DNA of 64,000 nt, from positions 1-64,000 of the forward strand of contig JANEMA010000001.1 of NCBI GenBank assembly GCA_024510845.1, given 5' to 3'. Numbering within the stretch: the first letter of the stretch is position 1; the number at the start of each line of letters is the position of its first letter. The translations under genes and the position numbers were made by a program. The DNA comes from Gammaproteobacteria bacterium. GTDB taxonomy: Bacteria; Pseudomonadota; Gammaproteobacteria; Chromatiales; Chromatiaceae. The notes below the pieces were generated by a model. It did no database searches. It had not been told where the DNA came from and was given only the letters and a program-made list of their open reading frames with translations. Shown in pieces: positions 1 to 12,314 of the stretch.

Positions 1-2
1 TG

Positions 3-74
3 GATGGCGAGATGTTGCGGCACGAAGTCGATGTGATGCTCAAGGCCCCCCGTGACAAGGGATCGCATCCTTGA
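3..74 (+). CDS. 3' end of an unidentified CDS, truncated by the window edge
   Basis: Frame 3 reads DGEMLRHEVDVMLKAPRDKGSHP then TGA; too short to assign a family. Confidence 0.35.
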   Translation, partial: DGEMLRHEVDVMLKAPRDKGSHP

Positions 75-210
75 GCGGGTTGCCTGGCGTTCCCGGTGGG
101 AAGAAGTTCCCAGTCGGCAGGAGGCCCACCCTCTGGCCGAATGCATGACCCGTGAATGGCGGGGAAGGGCACTTTCGTTGGGCATGCGGGATCGGCGATA
201 ATGCGCTGCC

Positions 211-1119
211 GTGTTGGTAGACCGTTGTGCTGGTATGTCGTCCCTGCAATCCCTGATTTCCGATCGTCTGCCCTTCGTTCCCGATCTCGACGAGGCCTCC
301 CGCCAAGCCTTGCAGGTACGTACTGCCGAGGCGTTTGGCCTGCCGGTGCGCTTCCGTGATCCGCTGGATGCCGGCGAGGTGCCCGAGCTGGCGGTGATAC
401 CTGCCGGCATGTTCGAAATGGGTTCGCCCGAGCACGAGTTCGGTCACCGGGAGGGTGAGGGGCCGCAACACTACCAGCAGATCACCGAGATCTTCGCCAT
501 CGGTGTCTGTCCGGTGACTGCCGAGGAGTTCGCGGCCTTCACCCGTGTCACCGGTTGGCGCTGGCGGTCGGATTTGATCACCAGTGAGGGCCGTCACCCG
601 GTGATCAACATCCGTCACGGTGAGGCCGAGGATTACTGCGCTTGGCTGAGCGAGCGCACTGGACAGCGCTATCGCCTGCCTTCCGAGGCCGAGTGGGAAT
701 ACGCCTGTCGTGCCGGCACCACTACACCCTTTGCCTTCGGTGATTCGGTGAATTGTCGTGAGGCGCACTTCAAGGCCAGCTTTCCTTGCGAGGAGGCACG
801 CGACAACAAACGTTTCTACCTGCCCGGTTGCGCACCGGTGGTGCACACACTGCCGGTGGGCAGCTGCCGGCCCAATGTCTGGGGCCTGTACGACATGCAT
901 GGCAATGTCTGGGAGATGACCGGGTCGAACTGGTGCAACTCGCTGTCCAACCTGCCGCGTGCCCATCCCGCACCGGTTGGTCGCCGCAACAAGTGGATCG
1001 TGGTGCGCGGTGGTTCCTGGTTCGATGCTGCGGTGTATGCTCGCTCTGCCGCGCGCCGCGCGCGTCTGCGCGATGAGTTGGACGTGAATCTGGGATTCCG
1101 GGTGGTGCGGGAGCTGTGA
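211..1119 (+). CDS. Formylglycine-generating-enzyme-like (SUMF1/FGE-sulfatase domain) protein; start may be the ATG at 235
   Basis: Motifs [60 protein letters not shown] typical of the SUMF1 fold. Confidence 0.85.
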   Translation: MLVDRCAGMSSLQSLISDRLPFVPDLDEASRQALQVRTAEAFGLPVRFRDPLDAGEVPELAVIPAGMFEMGSPEHEFGHREGEGPQHYQQITEIFAIGVCPVTAEEFAAFTRVTGWRWRSDLITSEGRHPVINIRHGEAEDYCAWLSERTGQRYRLPSEAEWEYACRAGTTTPFAFGDSVNCREAHFKASFPCEEARDNKRFYLPGCAPVVHTLPVGSCRPNVWGLYDMHGNVWEMTGSNWCNSLSNLPRAHPAPVGRRNKWIVVRGGSWFDAAVYARSAARRARLRDELDVNLGFRVVREL

Positions 1120-1712
1120 GCCTTGCCGATCCACCGGAACCTTCTCTGATCTGCGGCGTCGATGAGGTCGGCCGTGGCCCGCTTGCCGGCCCGGTGGTGA
1201 CCGCGGCAGTGATCCTCGACCCGGCGCGTCCTGTCGTCGGGCTGGACGATTCCAAGAAACTCACGGAGAAACGTCGTGAGGTGTTGTTCGAGCAGCTCCG
1301 TGAGTGCGCGCTGGCCTGGTCGCTGGGGCGTGCCGAGGTCGAGGAGATCGACCGGCTCAACATCCTTCAGGCCAGTCTGCTGGCGATGCGGCGTGCTGTC
1401 GATGGGCTGCCCGTGACGCCGGATCATGCACTGATCGATGGCAACCGGGTGCCCGAGGGGCTGGTGTGTCCGGCCACGGCCATCGTCGGTGGTGATGGCT
1501 CGGAGCCCGCGATTGCTGCGGCCTCCATCCTGGCCAAGGTCACGCGCGATCGCGAGATGGTGGCGCTGGATGCGCACTACCCGGGTTATGGTCTGGCCCG
1601 GCACAAGGGTTATCCCACCCGCAGGCACCTCGAAGCACTGCGCGAACTGGGCGCAAGCCCCATCCACCGGCGCAGTTTCGGGCCGGTGCACCGTGTTCTG
1701 AATGGTAGTTGA
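1116..1712 (+). CDS. rnhB: Ribonuclease HII
   Basis: [40 protein letters not shown] start overlaps the upstream TGA (GTGA). Confidence 0.95.
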   Translation: MSLADPPEPSLICGVDEVGRGPLAGPVVTAAVILDPARPVVGLDDSKKLTEKRREVLFEQLRECALAWSLGRAEVEEIDRLNILQASLLAMRRAVDGLPVTPDHALIDGNRVPEGLVCPATAIVGGDGSEPAIAAASILAKVTRDREMVALDAHYPGYGLARHKGYPTRRHLEALRELGASPIHRRSFGPVHRVLNGS

Positions 1713-1968
1713 GACCGTGAGCTGTCTGTGATCGTCTGCCTTGTACTCCGTGCGGGCCGGCCCAATCCTTGCCGGCAAGGATCCGAATGACGGGTGAGCG
1801 GGATGTGACGATAGGGGGGGAGCGTCATGAAACGTCTTGTTACGGCTGTGGCGGAGAAGTGCGGCTGCATATGATGCGGCGCCTGATCGATGTGGCCTGG
1901 GCGTTTCGCAGGCGGTCGTCGAAGGGTATCCTCACGCTTTTCGTCCGCAACCGGTCCTGTCCCAGATC

Positions 1969-4900
1969 ATGAGTCAATCCTTCGTCCATCTGTGCGTCCA
2001 TTCCGAGTTCTCGCTGGTAGACGGCACAGCACATATCAAGCCGCTGGTGCAGGCGGTGGCGGACAAGGGTATGCCGGCAGTGGCGCTCACCGATCAGTCG
2101 AACATGTTCGCGCTGGTGCGTTTCTACAAGGTGGCGATGGCAACGGGGGTCAAACCGATCTGCGGGGTGGACTTGCTGCTGCGCAACCCCGAGGACACCA
2201 ACCAGCCGTTTCGCTTGGTGCTACTGGTGCAGTCCAATATCGGCTATCGTCACCTGACCGAGCTGGTCTCGCGTACCTACCAGGAGGGTCAGCACCTGGG
2301 CCGGCCCATGGTCGATCTCGAATGGCTCACGGCCGAGAACTGCGAGGGGCTGATCGCACTCTCGGGTGGGCGTGACGGGGACGTGGGCCGTGCCCTGCTG
2401 GCCGGCAACCGGATACTGGCAGAGCAGCGTCTAGCGCACTGGCTGGCACTGTTCGATGACCGCTACTACCTGCAGCTGGTACGTACCGGCAGTCCCGGGG
2501 AGGAGGACTGCCTGCACGCCAGCGTGGAACTGGCCGCGGCCATGGAGGTGCCGGTAGTGGCGACCAACGCGGTGTGCTTTCTGGAGGCCGATGAGTTCCC
2601 GGCACACGAAGTGCGGGTGTGCATCAACGAGGGGCGAACCCTCGATGATCCGCGCAGGGTGAGCCGCTACAGCGAGCAGCAGTATCTGCGCAGCCCGGAG
2701 GAGATGGCCGATCTGTTCGCCGACATTCCCGAGGCGCTGGAAAACACGGTCGAGATCGCGCGCCGCTGCAACCTGGAACTCACCTTGGGCAAGAATTTTC
2801 TGCCGGACTATCCGGTGCCCGAGGGCATGACGATCGATGATTACCTGGTGGCCGAGGCGCAGTGCGGCCTGGAGGAGCGCCTGGGGCAGGTCATTGGGCG
2901 CGATGACCCCGGATTCGACGAAAAGCGCAGGCCCTATGACGAACGCCTGCGCACCGAGCTGGAAGTAATCAACAGCATGGGCTTTCCCGGTTACTTCCTG
3001 ATCGTGGCCGATTTCATCCAGTGGGCCAAGGATAATGGCGTGCCGGTAGGGCCGGGTCGCGGTTCGGGTGCCGGCTCGCTGGTTGCCTATGCGCTCAAGA
3101 TCACCGATCTCGATCCGTTGGCACTGGACCTCCTGTTCGAGCGTTTCCTCAACCCGGAGCGGGTCTCCATGCCCGATTTCGACGTGGACTTCTGCATGGA
3201 CAAGCGCGACCGTGTGATCGACTACGTGGCGCGCAAGTACGGGCGCGAGGCGGTCTCGCAGATCATCACCTTCGGCTCCATGGCGGCCAAGGCAGTGGTA
3301 CGTGACGTGGGCCGGGTGCTGGGCCATCCTTACGGCTTCACCGACCGTGTGGCGAAGATGATCCCGCTCAGCCTGGGTATGACGCTGGACAAGGCGCTGG
3401 AGGAATCGGATGACCTTGCCAATGCTTACCGCGATGACGAGGAGGTTACCCAGCTGATCGATATGGCGCACAAGCTGGAGGGCCTGGCGCGTAACCCCGG
3501 CAAGCACGCCGGCGGGGTGGTGATTGCCCCGGGCAAGCTGACCGACTTTGCGCCGCTGTACTGTGAGGCGGATGGCTCCAACCTGGTCACCCAGTACGAC
3601 AAGGACGATGTGGAACAGGCCGGCCTGGTGAAGTTCGACTTTCTCGGCCTGCGCACCCTGACCATCATCGACTGGGCGCTGGAAACCATCAACGTGCAGC
3701 GCCGTACCGACGGTCAGTCTCCGATCGAGATCGGCGACATCCCGCTCGACGACAAGGCATCTTTCGATCTGCTCAAGACCGGCAAGACTACTGCGGTGTT
3801 CCAGCTCGAATCCGAGGGTATGCAGAAGCTCATCGTCAAGCTCGTGCCCGACAACTTCGATGACATCACTGCGCTGGTGGCGCTGTACCGGCCGGGACCG
3901 CTCCAATCGGGCATGGTGGACAACTTCATCAACCGCAAGCACGGGCGCGAGAAGGTCAGCTATCCCGATCCGCACTACCAGCATGAGAGCCTCGAGCCCA
4001 TCCTGGAATCGACCTACGGTGTCATTCTCTACCAGGAGCAGGTGATGCAGATCGCGCAGGTGATGGCCGGCTACTCGCTGGGTGGCGCCGACCTGCTGCG
4101 TCGCGCCATGGGCAAGAAGAAGCCCGAAGAGATGGAAAAGCAGCGCGCGGTGTTCAAGGCGGGTGCGGAGAAAAGCGGTATCGACCCTGAGCTGGCGATG
4201 AAGATCTTCGATCTGGTGGAGAAGTTCGCCGGCTACGGCTTCAACAAGTCGCACTCGGCGGCCTATGCCCTGGTCTCTTACCAGACGCTGTGGCTCAAGA
4301 CCCACTATCCGGCGGCCTTCATGGCGGCGGTGCTGTCCTCCGACATGGACAATACCGACAAGGTGGTCACCTTCATCGAGGAGTGCCGCAAGATGGACCT
4401 GAGGGTCGAGCCGCCGGACGTGAACCGGTCGCAGTACCGTTTCACCGTGGATGGCGATGACACCATCGTTTATGGTTTGGGTGCGATCAAGGGAGTGGGT
4501 GAGTCCGCCATCGAGAGTATCCTGGCCGCGCGCAGCCAGGGCGGGAATTTCCGCAACCTGTTCGACTTCTGCTCGCGTATCGACTTCAAGAAGGCCAACC
4601 GAAGGGTGCTCGAATCGCTGATTCGCGCCGGTGCACTCGACCGGCTCGGCCCCAACCGCGCTACACTGATGGTCCATCTTCCGCTGGCGCTGAAGGTAGC
4701 CGAGAAGCAGGCACAGGATCGCTCGGCCGGTATGATGGATCTGTTTGGTGACCCGGTGGCCGAGGATGCCGCGCCCGACCTGGGCGTGATCCCCGACGAG
4801 ACCGAGGAATGGGATGACCAGCTGCGCCTGCAGGGTGAAAAGGAAACCCTCGGTCTGTTTCTCACCGGGCACCCCATCGACCGCTATCTGCCGCAGATCG

Positions 4901-5550
4901 AGCAGATGCTGGGCACGGGTATCGCCCAGCTCACCCTGGATGACGTGCAGGGCAACCGCGCCCGGCGCTCGGGCAAGAAGGTGCGGGTGGCCGGGCTGGT
5001 GGTCGCAGTGGCGCGGCGCAACACCCAGCGCGGACAAATGGCTTCGGTGTTGCTCGACGACCGAAGCGGGCGCATCGAGGCGACGTTGTTCTCCGAGGCC
5101 TTCGAGCGTTGTCGGAATCATGTCGCGCCCGATCGCATCCTGGTGATCGAAGGGTCTCTGGTACCCGACGAGTACCGGGGCGGGCTGTCGATCCGTGCCG
5201 ACGATGTACACCCCTTCGAAGACTTCCGGCAGCGTTTCTGCACCGGTCTGGAACTCACCCTCGAAGAAGCCTGGATACGCCGTCAGGGCCTGGCGGTGGT
5301 CGATGTGGTGGCGCGCCTGCGCGAACTGCTCGAGCCGCATTGCGCGGAGGCCGGCACTCGGGTGGCGATCCGCTACCGGCGGCTGGACGTCGAGGCCCTG
5401 TTGCGCCTGGGCAATGCCTGGCAGGTGGTGTTGTGCGACGATCTGCTGCACGACTTGGCGCGCTGGCTGGGCGGGGAGGCGTTCAAGCTGCGCTTCCAGG
5501 TGCCGCCACTTGCGCAGGACAACGGGCGTCAACGGCGGGCCTGGTCCTGA
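1969..5550 (+). CDS. dnaE: DNA polymerase III subunit alpha
   Basis: [23 protein letters not shown] start, [35 protein letters not shown]; the annotated ORF begins upstream at 1837 but the conserved N-terminus starts at 1969. Confidence 0.97.
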   Translation: MSQSFVHLCVHSEFSLVDGTAHIKPLVQAVADKGMPAVALTDQSNMFALVRFYKVAMATGVKPICGVDLLLRNPEDTNQPFRLVLLVQSNIGYRHLTELVSRTYQEGQHLGRPMVDLEWLTAENCEGLIALSGGRDGDVGRALLAGNRILAEQRLAHWLALFDDRYYLQLVRTGSPGEEDCLHASVELAAAMEVPVVATNAVCFLEADEFPAHEVRVCINEGRTLDDPRRVSRYSEQQYLRSPEEMADLFADIPEALENTVEIARRCNLELTLGKNFLPDYPVPEGMTIDDYLVAEAQCGLEERLGQVIGRDDPGFDEKRRPYDERLRTELEVINSMGFPGYFLIVADFIQWAKDNGVPVGPGRGSGAGSLVAYALKITDLDPLALDLLFERFLNPERVSMPDFDVDFCMDKRDRVIDYVARKYGREAVSQIITFGSMAAKAVVRDVGRVLGHPYGFTDRVAKMIPLSLGMTLDKALEESDDLANAYRDDEEVTQLIDMAHKLEGLARNPGKHAGGVVIAPGKLTDFAPLYCEADGSNLVTQYDKDDVEQAGLVKFDFLGLRTLTIIDWALETINVQRRTDGQSPIEIGDIPLDDKASFDLLKTGKTTAVFQLESEGMQKLIVKLVPDNFDDITALVALYRPGPLQSGMVDNFINRKHGREKVSYPDPHYQHESLEPILESTYGVILYQEQVMQIAQVMAGYSLGGADLLRRAMGKKKPEEMEKQRAVFKAGAEKSGIDPELAMKIFDLVEKFAGYGFNKSHSAAYALVSYQTLWLKTHYPAAFMAAVLSSDMDNTDKVVTFIEECRKMDLRVEPPDVNRSQYRFTVDGDDTIVYGLGAIKGVGESAIESILAARSQGGNFRNLFDFCSRIDFKKANRRVLESLIRAGALDRLGPNRATLMVHLPLALKVAEKQAQDRSAGMMDLFGDPVAEDAAPDLGVIPDETEEWDDQLRLQGEKETLGLFLTGHPIDRYLPQIEQMLGTGIAQLTLDDVQGNRARRSGKKVRVAGLVVAVARRNTQRGQMASVLLDDRSGRIEATLFSEAFERCRNHVAPDRILVIEGSLVPDEYRGGLSIRADDVHPFEDFRQRFCTGLELTLEEAWIRRQGLAVVDVVARLRELLEPHCAEAGTRVAIRYRRLDVEALLRLGNAWQVVLCDDLLHDLARWLGGEAFKLRFQVPPLAQDNGRQRRAWS

Positions 5551-5781
5551 ACATCGCTGTCAGTCAGGGGGTACAACAGCGTGGAGAGGATATTGCGGCA
5601 TCGGCGGGAAACCTCCGGCAAACTGGAGAACACCGACTCGATTCCAACCTGCAAGCCCTATTGCCCGTTTCCGGATCATGGTTTTGGATGCTGTAGCAGA
5701 CATGGCCACGGAACCCGACAGCCTGCCTGTTCCATTGCCAAGTGGCTGGGCTGCGTTGCTCCGTGTTGGGTATGAGGTGAA

Positions 5782-8601
5782 TCATCCCGTATTCCGCATC
5801 CCTGCAGCGATCGCGTTGATCGAGCGCAGGATCGGGTCTAGGTGGCGTTCGCGTTCTTCCTCGTCCAGGCTTTCGTCACGGTAGCGGCGCAGCAGTGCGA
5901 GCTGGATGTGGTTGAGCGGGTCCAGGTAGGGGGCACGGCGTTGCAGGGAACGCTTGAGCAACGGGTTCTCGTCGAGTAGTTCGTCGATCTGTGCGATCTC
6001 GAGGATGCGCCGACAGGTACGTCCGTATTCCTCGCGTATTCTCTGGTAGATGGTCTGCGCGCTCTCCTGATTCTGCGCGAGTTCAGCGTACCCGGCGGCG
6101 ATGCGCATGTCGACCTTGAACAGTGCCATCTGTGTGTTGCTGAGCAGGGCGCGGAAGAAGGGCCATTCGCGGTACAGGTCGCGCAGGGCATCCAGGTTGG
6201 ACGGGGCTGCGTTGCAGAAGTCGTCCAGCGCCTTGCCCAGGCCATACCAGGCAGGCAGGGTATGGCGCGATTGTGCCCAGCCGAATACCCAGGCGATGGC
6301 GCGCACCGAGGTTTTGGATCGATCGGTCTTCTTGCGGTGCGAGGGGCGCGAGCCGATGTTGAGCAGCGCGATCTCGTTGACCGGCGTGGCCTCGTAGAAG
6401 TAGTCGAGGAAGCCGGGCGTCTGCTCTGTCAGCTCGCGGTAGTGGTGTTCGCCTGTCTCCTGCAGATGTCGCATGGTGCTGGCGTAGGCCGGCGGATCCT
6501 TTGGCACCGGCTGTACCAGGCCGAGGCTGGCGGTGATCAGCCCGGTCAGGCCCATGGTCAGTTCGAAGACCGCTGTCTCCTTGTTGCCATACTTGTACGA
6601 CAGCACCTCGCCCTGTTCGGTGAATTTGATCTGGCCCAGCACGGTGCCGGCTGGTTGTGATGTGATGGCCTGGTGGGTGGGGCCGCCGCCGCGGCCGATG
6701 GTACCCCCGCGTCCGTGAAACAGGCGGATGCGCACACCGCGATCGAGGCCCAGGGCGATCACCTGTTGCTGGGCCTGGTAGAGCGACCAGGCCGAGGCCA
6801 CGATGCCACCGTCCTTGGCCGAGTCGGAATAGCCGAGCATGACCTCCTGCAGGGTGCCATGGGCCTTGAGCAGGCGGCGATACACCGGATCGTCGAGCAG
6901 GTGGCTCATTACCGGTTCGATGTGTTGCAGATCATCGATGGTCTCGAACAGTGGTGAGACGCCGATGTGGCAGATGAATTCGTCTCCCTGCCGGCCGGTC
7001 AGCCCGGCCAGGGCGGCGAGGAACATCACGTGCTGTACGTCCGAGGCGTGGTGCGCCATGGAGATGACATAGCGTCCGATTACGCGTGGGCTGATGCTGT
7101 CCTGCATCTCGCGCACCACGTCGAGCACCTTGAGCACTTCGCGGGTCATGGGCGAGAGTTTCTCCGCCGCCGGGCGTGCCGGCGGCTGTTCGATCAGCCG
7201 GCCCATCAATGCCATGCGCTGCGCCTCGTCGAGCGCGGCATAGTCGGCCCCGATGCCGAGCACCGACAGGATTTCAGCCACCGCCTCGGTGTGCACCGTC
7301 GATTCCTGGCGGATGTCCAGGCGTGCCAGGTAGAAGCCGAAGGTGCGCGCCAGGCGCAGCAGGTCGAGCAGTCCCGTCTCGGCGGCCTCGCGGTCACCGT
7401 GGCTGGCCAGCGAGTCGTGGATCAGGGTGAGGTCATGGATGAAGTCGTTCTCGCTGTGGTAGCCGACCGGCAGGTCCTCGGTCGGCTTGCTCGCCAGTCG
7501 CGCGGCGGCGCGTTCCAGGGTGTGCAGCAGGCGCAGCTTCATGATGTAGATCTTGCGCCGGTAGGGTTCGTGGGTAAATCGTGCCGGCCAGCGCGTATCA
7601 TGTGCCTTGCGATAGGCGTCATCCACCGTCAGCGCCTCGTTGAACTCGGGCGTGGGGGTGCAGAACTGTTCGGAGTGGGTGAGGGCGTCGACCAGCAGGT
7701 CGATACGCTCCAGGTAGTACTCCAGGATGGTGCGATGCTCAGTGAGGATGGCTTCGGCGGTGATTTCGGCAGTGACATTGGGGTTGCCGTCGCGGTCGCC
7801 GCCAATCCAGGAGCCGAAGCGCAACAGGGCAGGCAGCTCGATGTGATGGTAGTCGGGGTGATTGCCGTACACGCGCTCGATGGCATGTTGCAGGCGACGG
7901 TAGATCATCGGGACGGCATCGAACAGGCTGGCCTTGAAGTGGTGCAGCCCCATGCGGATCTCGTGGCGCACGTCCGGCTTGGCCGGGCGTACCTCGTTGG
8001 TCTTCCACAGGGTCTGGATACGGGTACGCAGGGCGCGCACCCAGAAGTCCTTGTGGTCGAGGGTGAGCGCAGGGCCGTCCAGTCCCTCGTTGGCCTCGAA
8101 GGTGCGGCGCAGTTGCAGCAGGATGGCACGGCGCTTGGATTCGGTGGGATGTGCGGTGAACACCGGCATGTAGCGCATGTCCTCGAACAGGTCCTGCAAC
8201 TGCTCAGGCGTGATGCCACGATCACGCAACTGGCGGATACACTGGTCGAAAGAACCTTCCCACAGTGTCTTGCCCGAGGAGGCCACGAGCCGGCGCTGGC
8301 GGTGCTGAAAGCTCTCTTCGGCGATGTTCGCCAGTTGGAAGTAGGTGGCGAAGGCGCGGATCACCGGCCGCAGGGTATGCGGGGGCAGGCGGTCGATCAG
8401 CTTTTTCAGGCGCTTGAATCGGCCCGGATCCGGGTCCTTGCGCAGGCGGATGAATCCCTTGCGCAGGCGCTCGATGTGGTGCAGCACATCTTCTCCCGAC
8501 TGGGACGCGACCACCTCACCCAGCATGTTGCCCATCAGACGCACCCGGGAACGCAGGGCCTTGTCTTTTCTGAGGCAGGCTTCGACAAAGGAATCGGTCA
8601 T
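5782..8601 (-). CDS. ppc: Phosphoenolpyruvate carboxylase
   Basis: VFTAHPTESKRRAIL, FHGRGGTIGRGGGP, GYSDSAKDGGI, C-terminal NAIAAGMRNTG; start chosen at MTDSF. Confidence 0.97.
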   Translation of the reverse strand: MTDSFVEACLRKDKALRSRVRLMGNMLGEVVASQSGEDVLHHIERLRKGFIRLRKDPDPGRFKRLKKLIDRLPPHTLRPVIRAFATYFQLANIAEESFQHRQRRLVASSGKTLWEGSFDQCIRQLRDRGITPEQLQDLFEDMRYMPVFTAHPTESKRRAILLQLRRTFEANEGLDGPALTLDHKDFWVRALRTRIQTLWKTNEVRPAKPDVRHEIRMGLHHFKASLFDAVPMIYRRLQHAIERVYGNHPDYHHIELPALLRFGSWIGGDRDGNPNVTAEITAEAILTEHRTILEYYLERIDLLVDALTHSEQFCTPTPEFNEALTVDDAYRKAHDTRWPARFTHEPYRRKIYIMKLRLLHTLERAAARLASKPTEDLPVGYHSENDFIHDLTLIHDSLASHGDREAAETGLLDLLRLARTFGFYLARLDIRQESTVHTEAVAEILSVLGIGADYAALDEAQRMALMGRLIEQPPARPAAEKLSPMTREVLKVLDVVREMQDSISPRVIGRYVISMAHHASDVQHVMFLAALAGLTGRQGDEFICHIGVSPLFETIDDLQHIEPVMSHLLDDPVYRRLLKAHGTLQEVMLGYSDSAKDGGIVASAWSLYQAQQQVIALGLDRGVRIRLFHGRGGTIGRGGGPTHQAITSQPAGTVLGQIKFTEQGEVLSYKYGNKETAVFELTMGLTGLITASLGLVQPVPKDPPAYASTMRHLQETGEHHYRELTEQTPGFLDYFYEATPVNEIALLNIGSRPSHRKKTDRSKTSVRAIAWVFGWAQSRHTLPAWYGLGKALDDFCNAAPSNLDALRDLYREWPFFRALLSNTQMALFKVDMRIAAGYAELAQNQESAQTIYQRIREEYGRTCRRILEIAQIDELLDENPLLKRSLQRRAPYLDPLNHIQLALLRRYRDESLDEEERERHLDPILRSINAIAAGMRNTG

Positions 8602-8691
8602 CGGGAAAACTCCAGTTGCTGTCTCACATCGTGACAGGGCGTTGATATACTCGGTTTCCACCCAGGAGAGCATCGCATTCAGGCGCCCGTC

Positions 8692-10359
8692 ATGCAGAAA
8701 GACAAGGGACTCATCGACCAGACGAAGGAATGGAAAGCGCTGGAGCGCCATTGGCAGTCGCTGAGGGGTATTCGCATGCGGGACCTGTTCGCCCGGGATC
8801 CGCAACGCTGTGAGCGGTACAGCCTGTCAGCCTGCGGAATAGACCTCGATTATTCCAAAAATCTTATCGATGAGAAAGCAATGAAGCTGCTCATCGATCT
8901 GGCGAAGGCCGCTGAACTGTCGCGCTGGGGCGATCGTCTGGTACGGGGAGAGAAGGTCAACACCACCGAGGGGCGCGCCGTGTTGCACATGGCATTGCGC
9001 AATCTCGGCTACCGCGACTACCGTCACGAGGGGCAGGATGTGATGCCGGCGACCCGCTCTGTGCTCTCGCGCATGCGTACCTTCTCGGAAGACGTACGTG
9101 CCGGGCGCTGGCTGGGCTATACCGGCCAGCCGATCCGTGACGTGGTGAATATTGGTATCGGCGGTTCCAGCCTGGGGCCGAAGATGGTCTGCGAGGCACT
9201 GAGGCCCTATCAGTGCGACGACTTGCGGGTGCATTTCGTGTCCAATCTCGATGGTGCGCATCTGGCCAGTACCTTGCAGCATCTGGATCCGTCGACCACC
9301 TTGTTGGTGGTTGCCTCCAAGACTTTTACCACCCAGGACACACTCACCAATGCGGAGTCGGCAAGGCGCTGGCTGGTCGATCGTCTGCACAACGACGAAG
9401 CAGTGGCGCGGCACTTCGTGGCGGTCTCTGCCAACACCCAGGCAGTGCGTGCCTTCGGTATCGACGTGTGCAATATGTTCGAGTTCTGGGACTGGGTCGG
9501 TGGGCGCTATTCGCTGTGGTCGAGTATCGGTCTGCCGATCGCTCTGGCCGTGGGCATGGACTGCTTCGAGGAATTGCTGGCCGGTGCGCACGACATGGAT
9601 GAGCATTTCGTCGAGGCTCCCCCAGAACGCAACCTGCCCATCGTGCTGGCCCTGCTGGGTATCTGGTATCTCAATTTCGGGGGATGTGACTCTCACGCGG
9701 TGGTGCCTTACTGCCAGCATCTCGAGCACCTGCCGGCCTTTTTGCAGCAGCTCGACATGGAGAGCAATGGCAAGCGGGTGACCCGTGACGGACAACCGGT
9801 GAGCTATCACACCGGGCCCATGATCTGGGGGGCGGTGGGCACCGATGCGCAGCATTCCTTCTTTCAGTTGCTGCATCAGGGTACGCGTCTGGTCCCGGTC
9901 GATTTCATCCTGCCCCTGTGCAGCCACTACGATCTGCCGGGGCACCACGAGAAACTGGTGGCCAATTGCTTCGCCCAGGTGCAGGCGCTGATGCGTGGCC
10001 GTACCGAGGCCGAAGCCCGCGCAAGGATGGAGTCTGTGGGGTTTGACGAGGCGCGTATTCGCGCGCTGTTGCCGCACCGTACGTTTCCGGGCAATCGGCC
10101 GAGCAATCTGTTGGTGTTCAACAGCCTGACCCCGCGTGTTCTGGGTTCGTTGATCGCACTCTATGAGCACAAGGTGTTTGTACAGGGCGTCGTCTGGAGC
10201 GTGGACTCGTTCGACCAGTGGGGTGTGGAGTTGGGTAAGCAACTTGCCGGTCATATCCTCCAGAACTTCGAGGACATCAGTTGCCCCCCGGTCGTGGACT
10301 GCTCGACCACCTCGCTGGCACACCGTTATCACCTGGCAGAGTGTGACGGCGAGGACTGA
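8692..10359 (+). CDS. pgi: Glucose-6-phosphate isomerase
   Basis: NIGIGGSSLGPKMV, VGGRYSLWSSIGLPIAL, SFDQWGVELGK. Confidence 0.97.
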   Translation: MQKDKGLIDQTKEWKALERHWQSLRGIRMRDLFARDPQRCERYSLSACGIDLDYSKNLIDEKAMKLLIDLAKAAELSRWGDRLVRGEKVNTTEGRAVLHMALRNLGYRDYRHEGQDVMPATRSVLSRMRTFSEDVRAGRWLGYTGQPIRDVVNIGIGGSSLGPKMVCEALRPYQCDDLRVHFVSNLDGAHLASTLQHLDPSTTLLVVASKTFTTQDTLTNAESARRWLVDRLHNDEAVARHFVAVSANTQAVRAFGIDVCNMFEFWDWVGGRYSLWSSIGLPIALAVGMDCFEELLAGAHDMDEHFVEAPPERNLPIVLALLGIWYLNFGGCDSHAVVPYCQHLEHLPAFLQQLDMESNGKRVTRDGQPVSYHTGPMIWGAVGTDAQHSFFQLLHQGTRLVPVDFILPLCSHYDLPGHHEKLVANCFAQVQALMRGRTEAEARARMESVGFDEARIRALLPHRTFPGNRPSNLLVFNSLTPRVLGSLIALYEHKVFVQGVVWSVDSFDQWGVELGKQLAGHILQNFEDISCPPVVDCSTTSLAHRYHLAECDGED

Positions 10360-10579
10360 GTCCGGTTGCGTGTCTCCTGGATCGTCAGATTTCCGGGGCG
10401 TCGGTCGGGGTCTTCGCCAGCCTTCCGGGTGAGGATGATACTTGCGTCCTCGATGTGGCAGAAGCCGATGTTGTCGCTGGTGATGGTCAGTCCTGCAGCG
10501 GCCAGGTGCTGGGCGATTCTCGTGTGGCTACGAATCAGATCGCTGCAGGCGGACAGGTGTATCAGCGCATCGGCGGGGC

Positions 10580-10963
10580 TCAGTTTGCGTCGGGGTCTGT
10601 CAGCAACAGCAGCGCGGCATGGCGACCTTCGGCAAGCAGGACATTGAAGGTGCGGCAGGCCGCTGCGTTGTCCATGACCTCGTAGCCGATGCGCGCTGTC
10701 ATCAACGGGGCAAGTGTTGCCTGGTCGGGGAAGCGCTGGCGTTCGCCGGTACCGATCACCAGGACTTCGGGGGCACCCTCGACAATGGGGGCCAGGTCGG
10801 CGGGTGTCAGCATATCGATCGAAGTGACGGGACAGTCGGTGACGATACGCCGGGGCCATACCAGCAGGCTGGTTGTGTAGGTTTCGCCGTGGATACGTGC
10901 ATCGCCGGGTGCATAGGCGCCGATCAGGTTGAGATTGCCGACGTCGTCGAGCATCATTTTCAT
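10580..10963 (-). CDS. Mth938-like (DUF498/NDUFAF3 family) domain protein
   Basis: [64 protein letters not shown]; good AAAGGAGG upstream of the 10963 start. Confidence 0.85.
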   Translation of the reverse strand: MKMMLDDVGNLNLIGAYAPGDARIHGETYTTSLLVWPRRIVTDCPVTSIDMLTPADLAPIVEGAPEVLVIGTGERQRFPDQATLAPLMTARIGYEVMDNAAACRTFNVLLAEGRHAALLLLTDPDAN

Positions 10964-11085
10964 GCGGAGGGGCCTCCTTTCCGGGGGGAAGGGCTGTGGG
11001 TTCATTGACAATTCCGGTGGCGCTCAGTAGCGTTACGGGCTTGCTTCTCGTCTGCCATGCCGAGGTTCCCGTGCCGTCCCGCGAA

Positions 11086-12282
11086 ATGGAAGAATTCCAT
11101 CGTATCCAACGTCTGCCGCCCTATGTATTCGCCATTGTGAACGAACTCAAGGCAGCGGCGCGTGCGCGGGGTGAGGATATCATCGACTTCGGCATGGGCA
11201 ACCCCGATCAGCCCACACCACAACACATCGTGGACAAGCTGGCCGAGGCGGCGCAGCGTCGTGACACGCACCGCTATTCGATGTCCCGGGGCATACCACG
11301 CCTGCGTCGCGCTATCTGCAACTGGTACAAGCGGCGCTACCACGTGGACCTGGATCCCGAGACCCAGACCATCGTCACCATCGGTTCCAAGGAAGGGTTG
11401 GCACATCTGGCGCTGGCCTGTATGGGGCCGGGCGATTCGGTGTTGGTGCCCAACCCGGCATATCCCATTCATCCCTATGGTTTCATCATCGCCGGGGCCG
11501 ATGTGCGTCACGTGCCGGTGAGTGCCGGGCATGATTTCTTCGAGTCGCTGGAGAACGCTATCCGCGAGTCCTGGCCGCGGCCCAAGATGCTGGTGCTCAA
11601 CTACCCGGGCAATCCCACCACCGAGTGCGTGGACCTGGCTTTCTTCGAGCGGGTGATCGCCATTGCCAGGGAACATGACATCTGGGTGGTGCAGGATCTG
11701 GCCTATGCCGACATCGTGTTCGATGGCTACAAGGCGCCGTCCATTCTTCAGGTGCCGGGTGCCGAGGATATTGCAGTCGAGTTCTTCTCGTTGTCGAAGA
11801 GCTATAACATGCCGGGTTGGCGGGTCGGTTTCATGGTCGGCAACAAGACTCTGGTCGCTGCCTTGGCCCGTATCAAGTCCTACCTGGACTACGGTATGTT
11901 CACGCCCATCCAGGTGGCGGCGATCACTGCACTCGAAGGTCCGCAGGATTGCGTGGAGGAGATCCGCAGCATGTACCAGCGCCGCCGTGACGTGCTCTGC
12001 GACGGCCTGGCCAACATCGGTTGGCATATCGAAAAGCCCAAGGCGACCATGTTCGTGTGGTCGTCCATTCCCGAACCGTATCGCGAGATGGGCTCGCTGG
12101 AGTTCTCCAAGAAGCTGTTGCGCGATGCCAAGGTGGCAGTCTCGCCGGGCATCGGCTTTGGCGAATTCGGTGACGACCATGTGCGTTTCGGGCTGATCGA
12201 GAACGAACATCGCACCCGGCAGGCGGTGCGCGGCATACGCGACATGTTCCGTCGCGATGGCGTGCTTGCCGAGGCCGGCTGA
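11086..12282 (+). CDS. alaC: Pyridoxal-phosphate aminotransferase, AlaC (glutamate-pyruvate) type
   Basis: [41 protein letters not shown]; start chosen at [15 protein letters not shown]. Confidence 0.9.
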   Translation: MEEFHRIQRLPPYVFAIVNELKAAARARGEDIIDFGMGNPDQPTPQHIVDKLAEAAQRRDTHRYSMSRGIPRLRRAICNWYKRRYHVDLDPETQTIVTIGSKEGLAHLALACMGPGDSVLVPNPAYPIHPYGFIIAGADVRHVPVSAGHDFFESLENAIRESWPRPKMLVLNYPGNPTTECVDLAFFERVIAIAREHDIWVVQDLAYADIVFDGYKAPSILQVPGAEDIAVEFFSLSKSYNMPGWRVGFMVGNKTLVAALARIKSYLDYGMFTPIQVAAITALEGPQDCVEEIRSMYQRRRDVLCDGLANIGWHIEKPKATMFVWSSIPEPYREMGSLEFSKKLLRDAKVAVSPGIGFGEFGDDHVRFGLIENEHRTRQAVRGIRDMFRRDGVLAEAG

Positions 12283-12314
12283 CAAGGCAACAAAAATCGG
12301 GAGTAGAGAAGGCT

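Noticed and set aside
2431-5532. 1033-aa antisense ORF opposite dnaE
   Set aside because: Shadow ORF produced by GC-rich codon usage; the sense strand encodes an unmistakable DnaE and the antisense protein has no recognisable motifs
6967-8634. 555-aa plus-strand ORF opposite ppc
   Set aside because: Shadow ORF; ppc on the minus strand is full length and conserved
8827-10332. 501-aa minus-strand ORF opposite pgi
   Set aside because: Shadow ORF of pgi; low-complexity His/Gln/Arg-rich composition typical of antisense translation
11002-12285. 427-aa minus-strand ORF opposite alaC
   Set aside because: Shadow ORF; same reasoning
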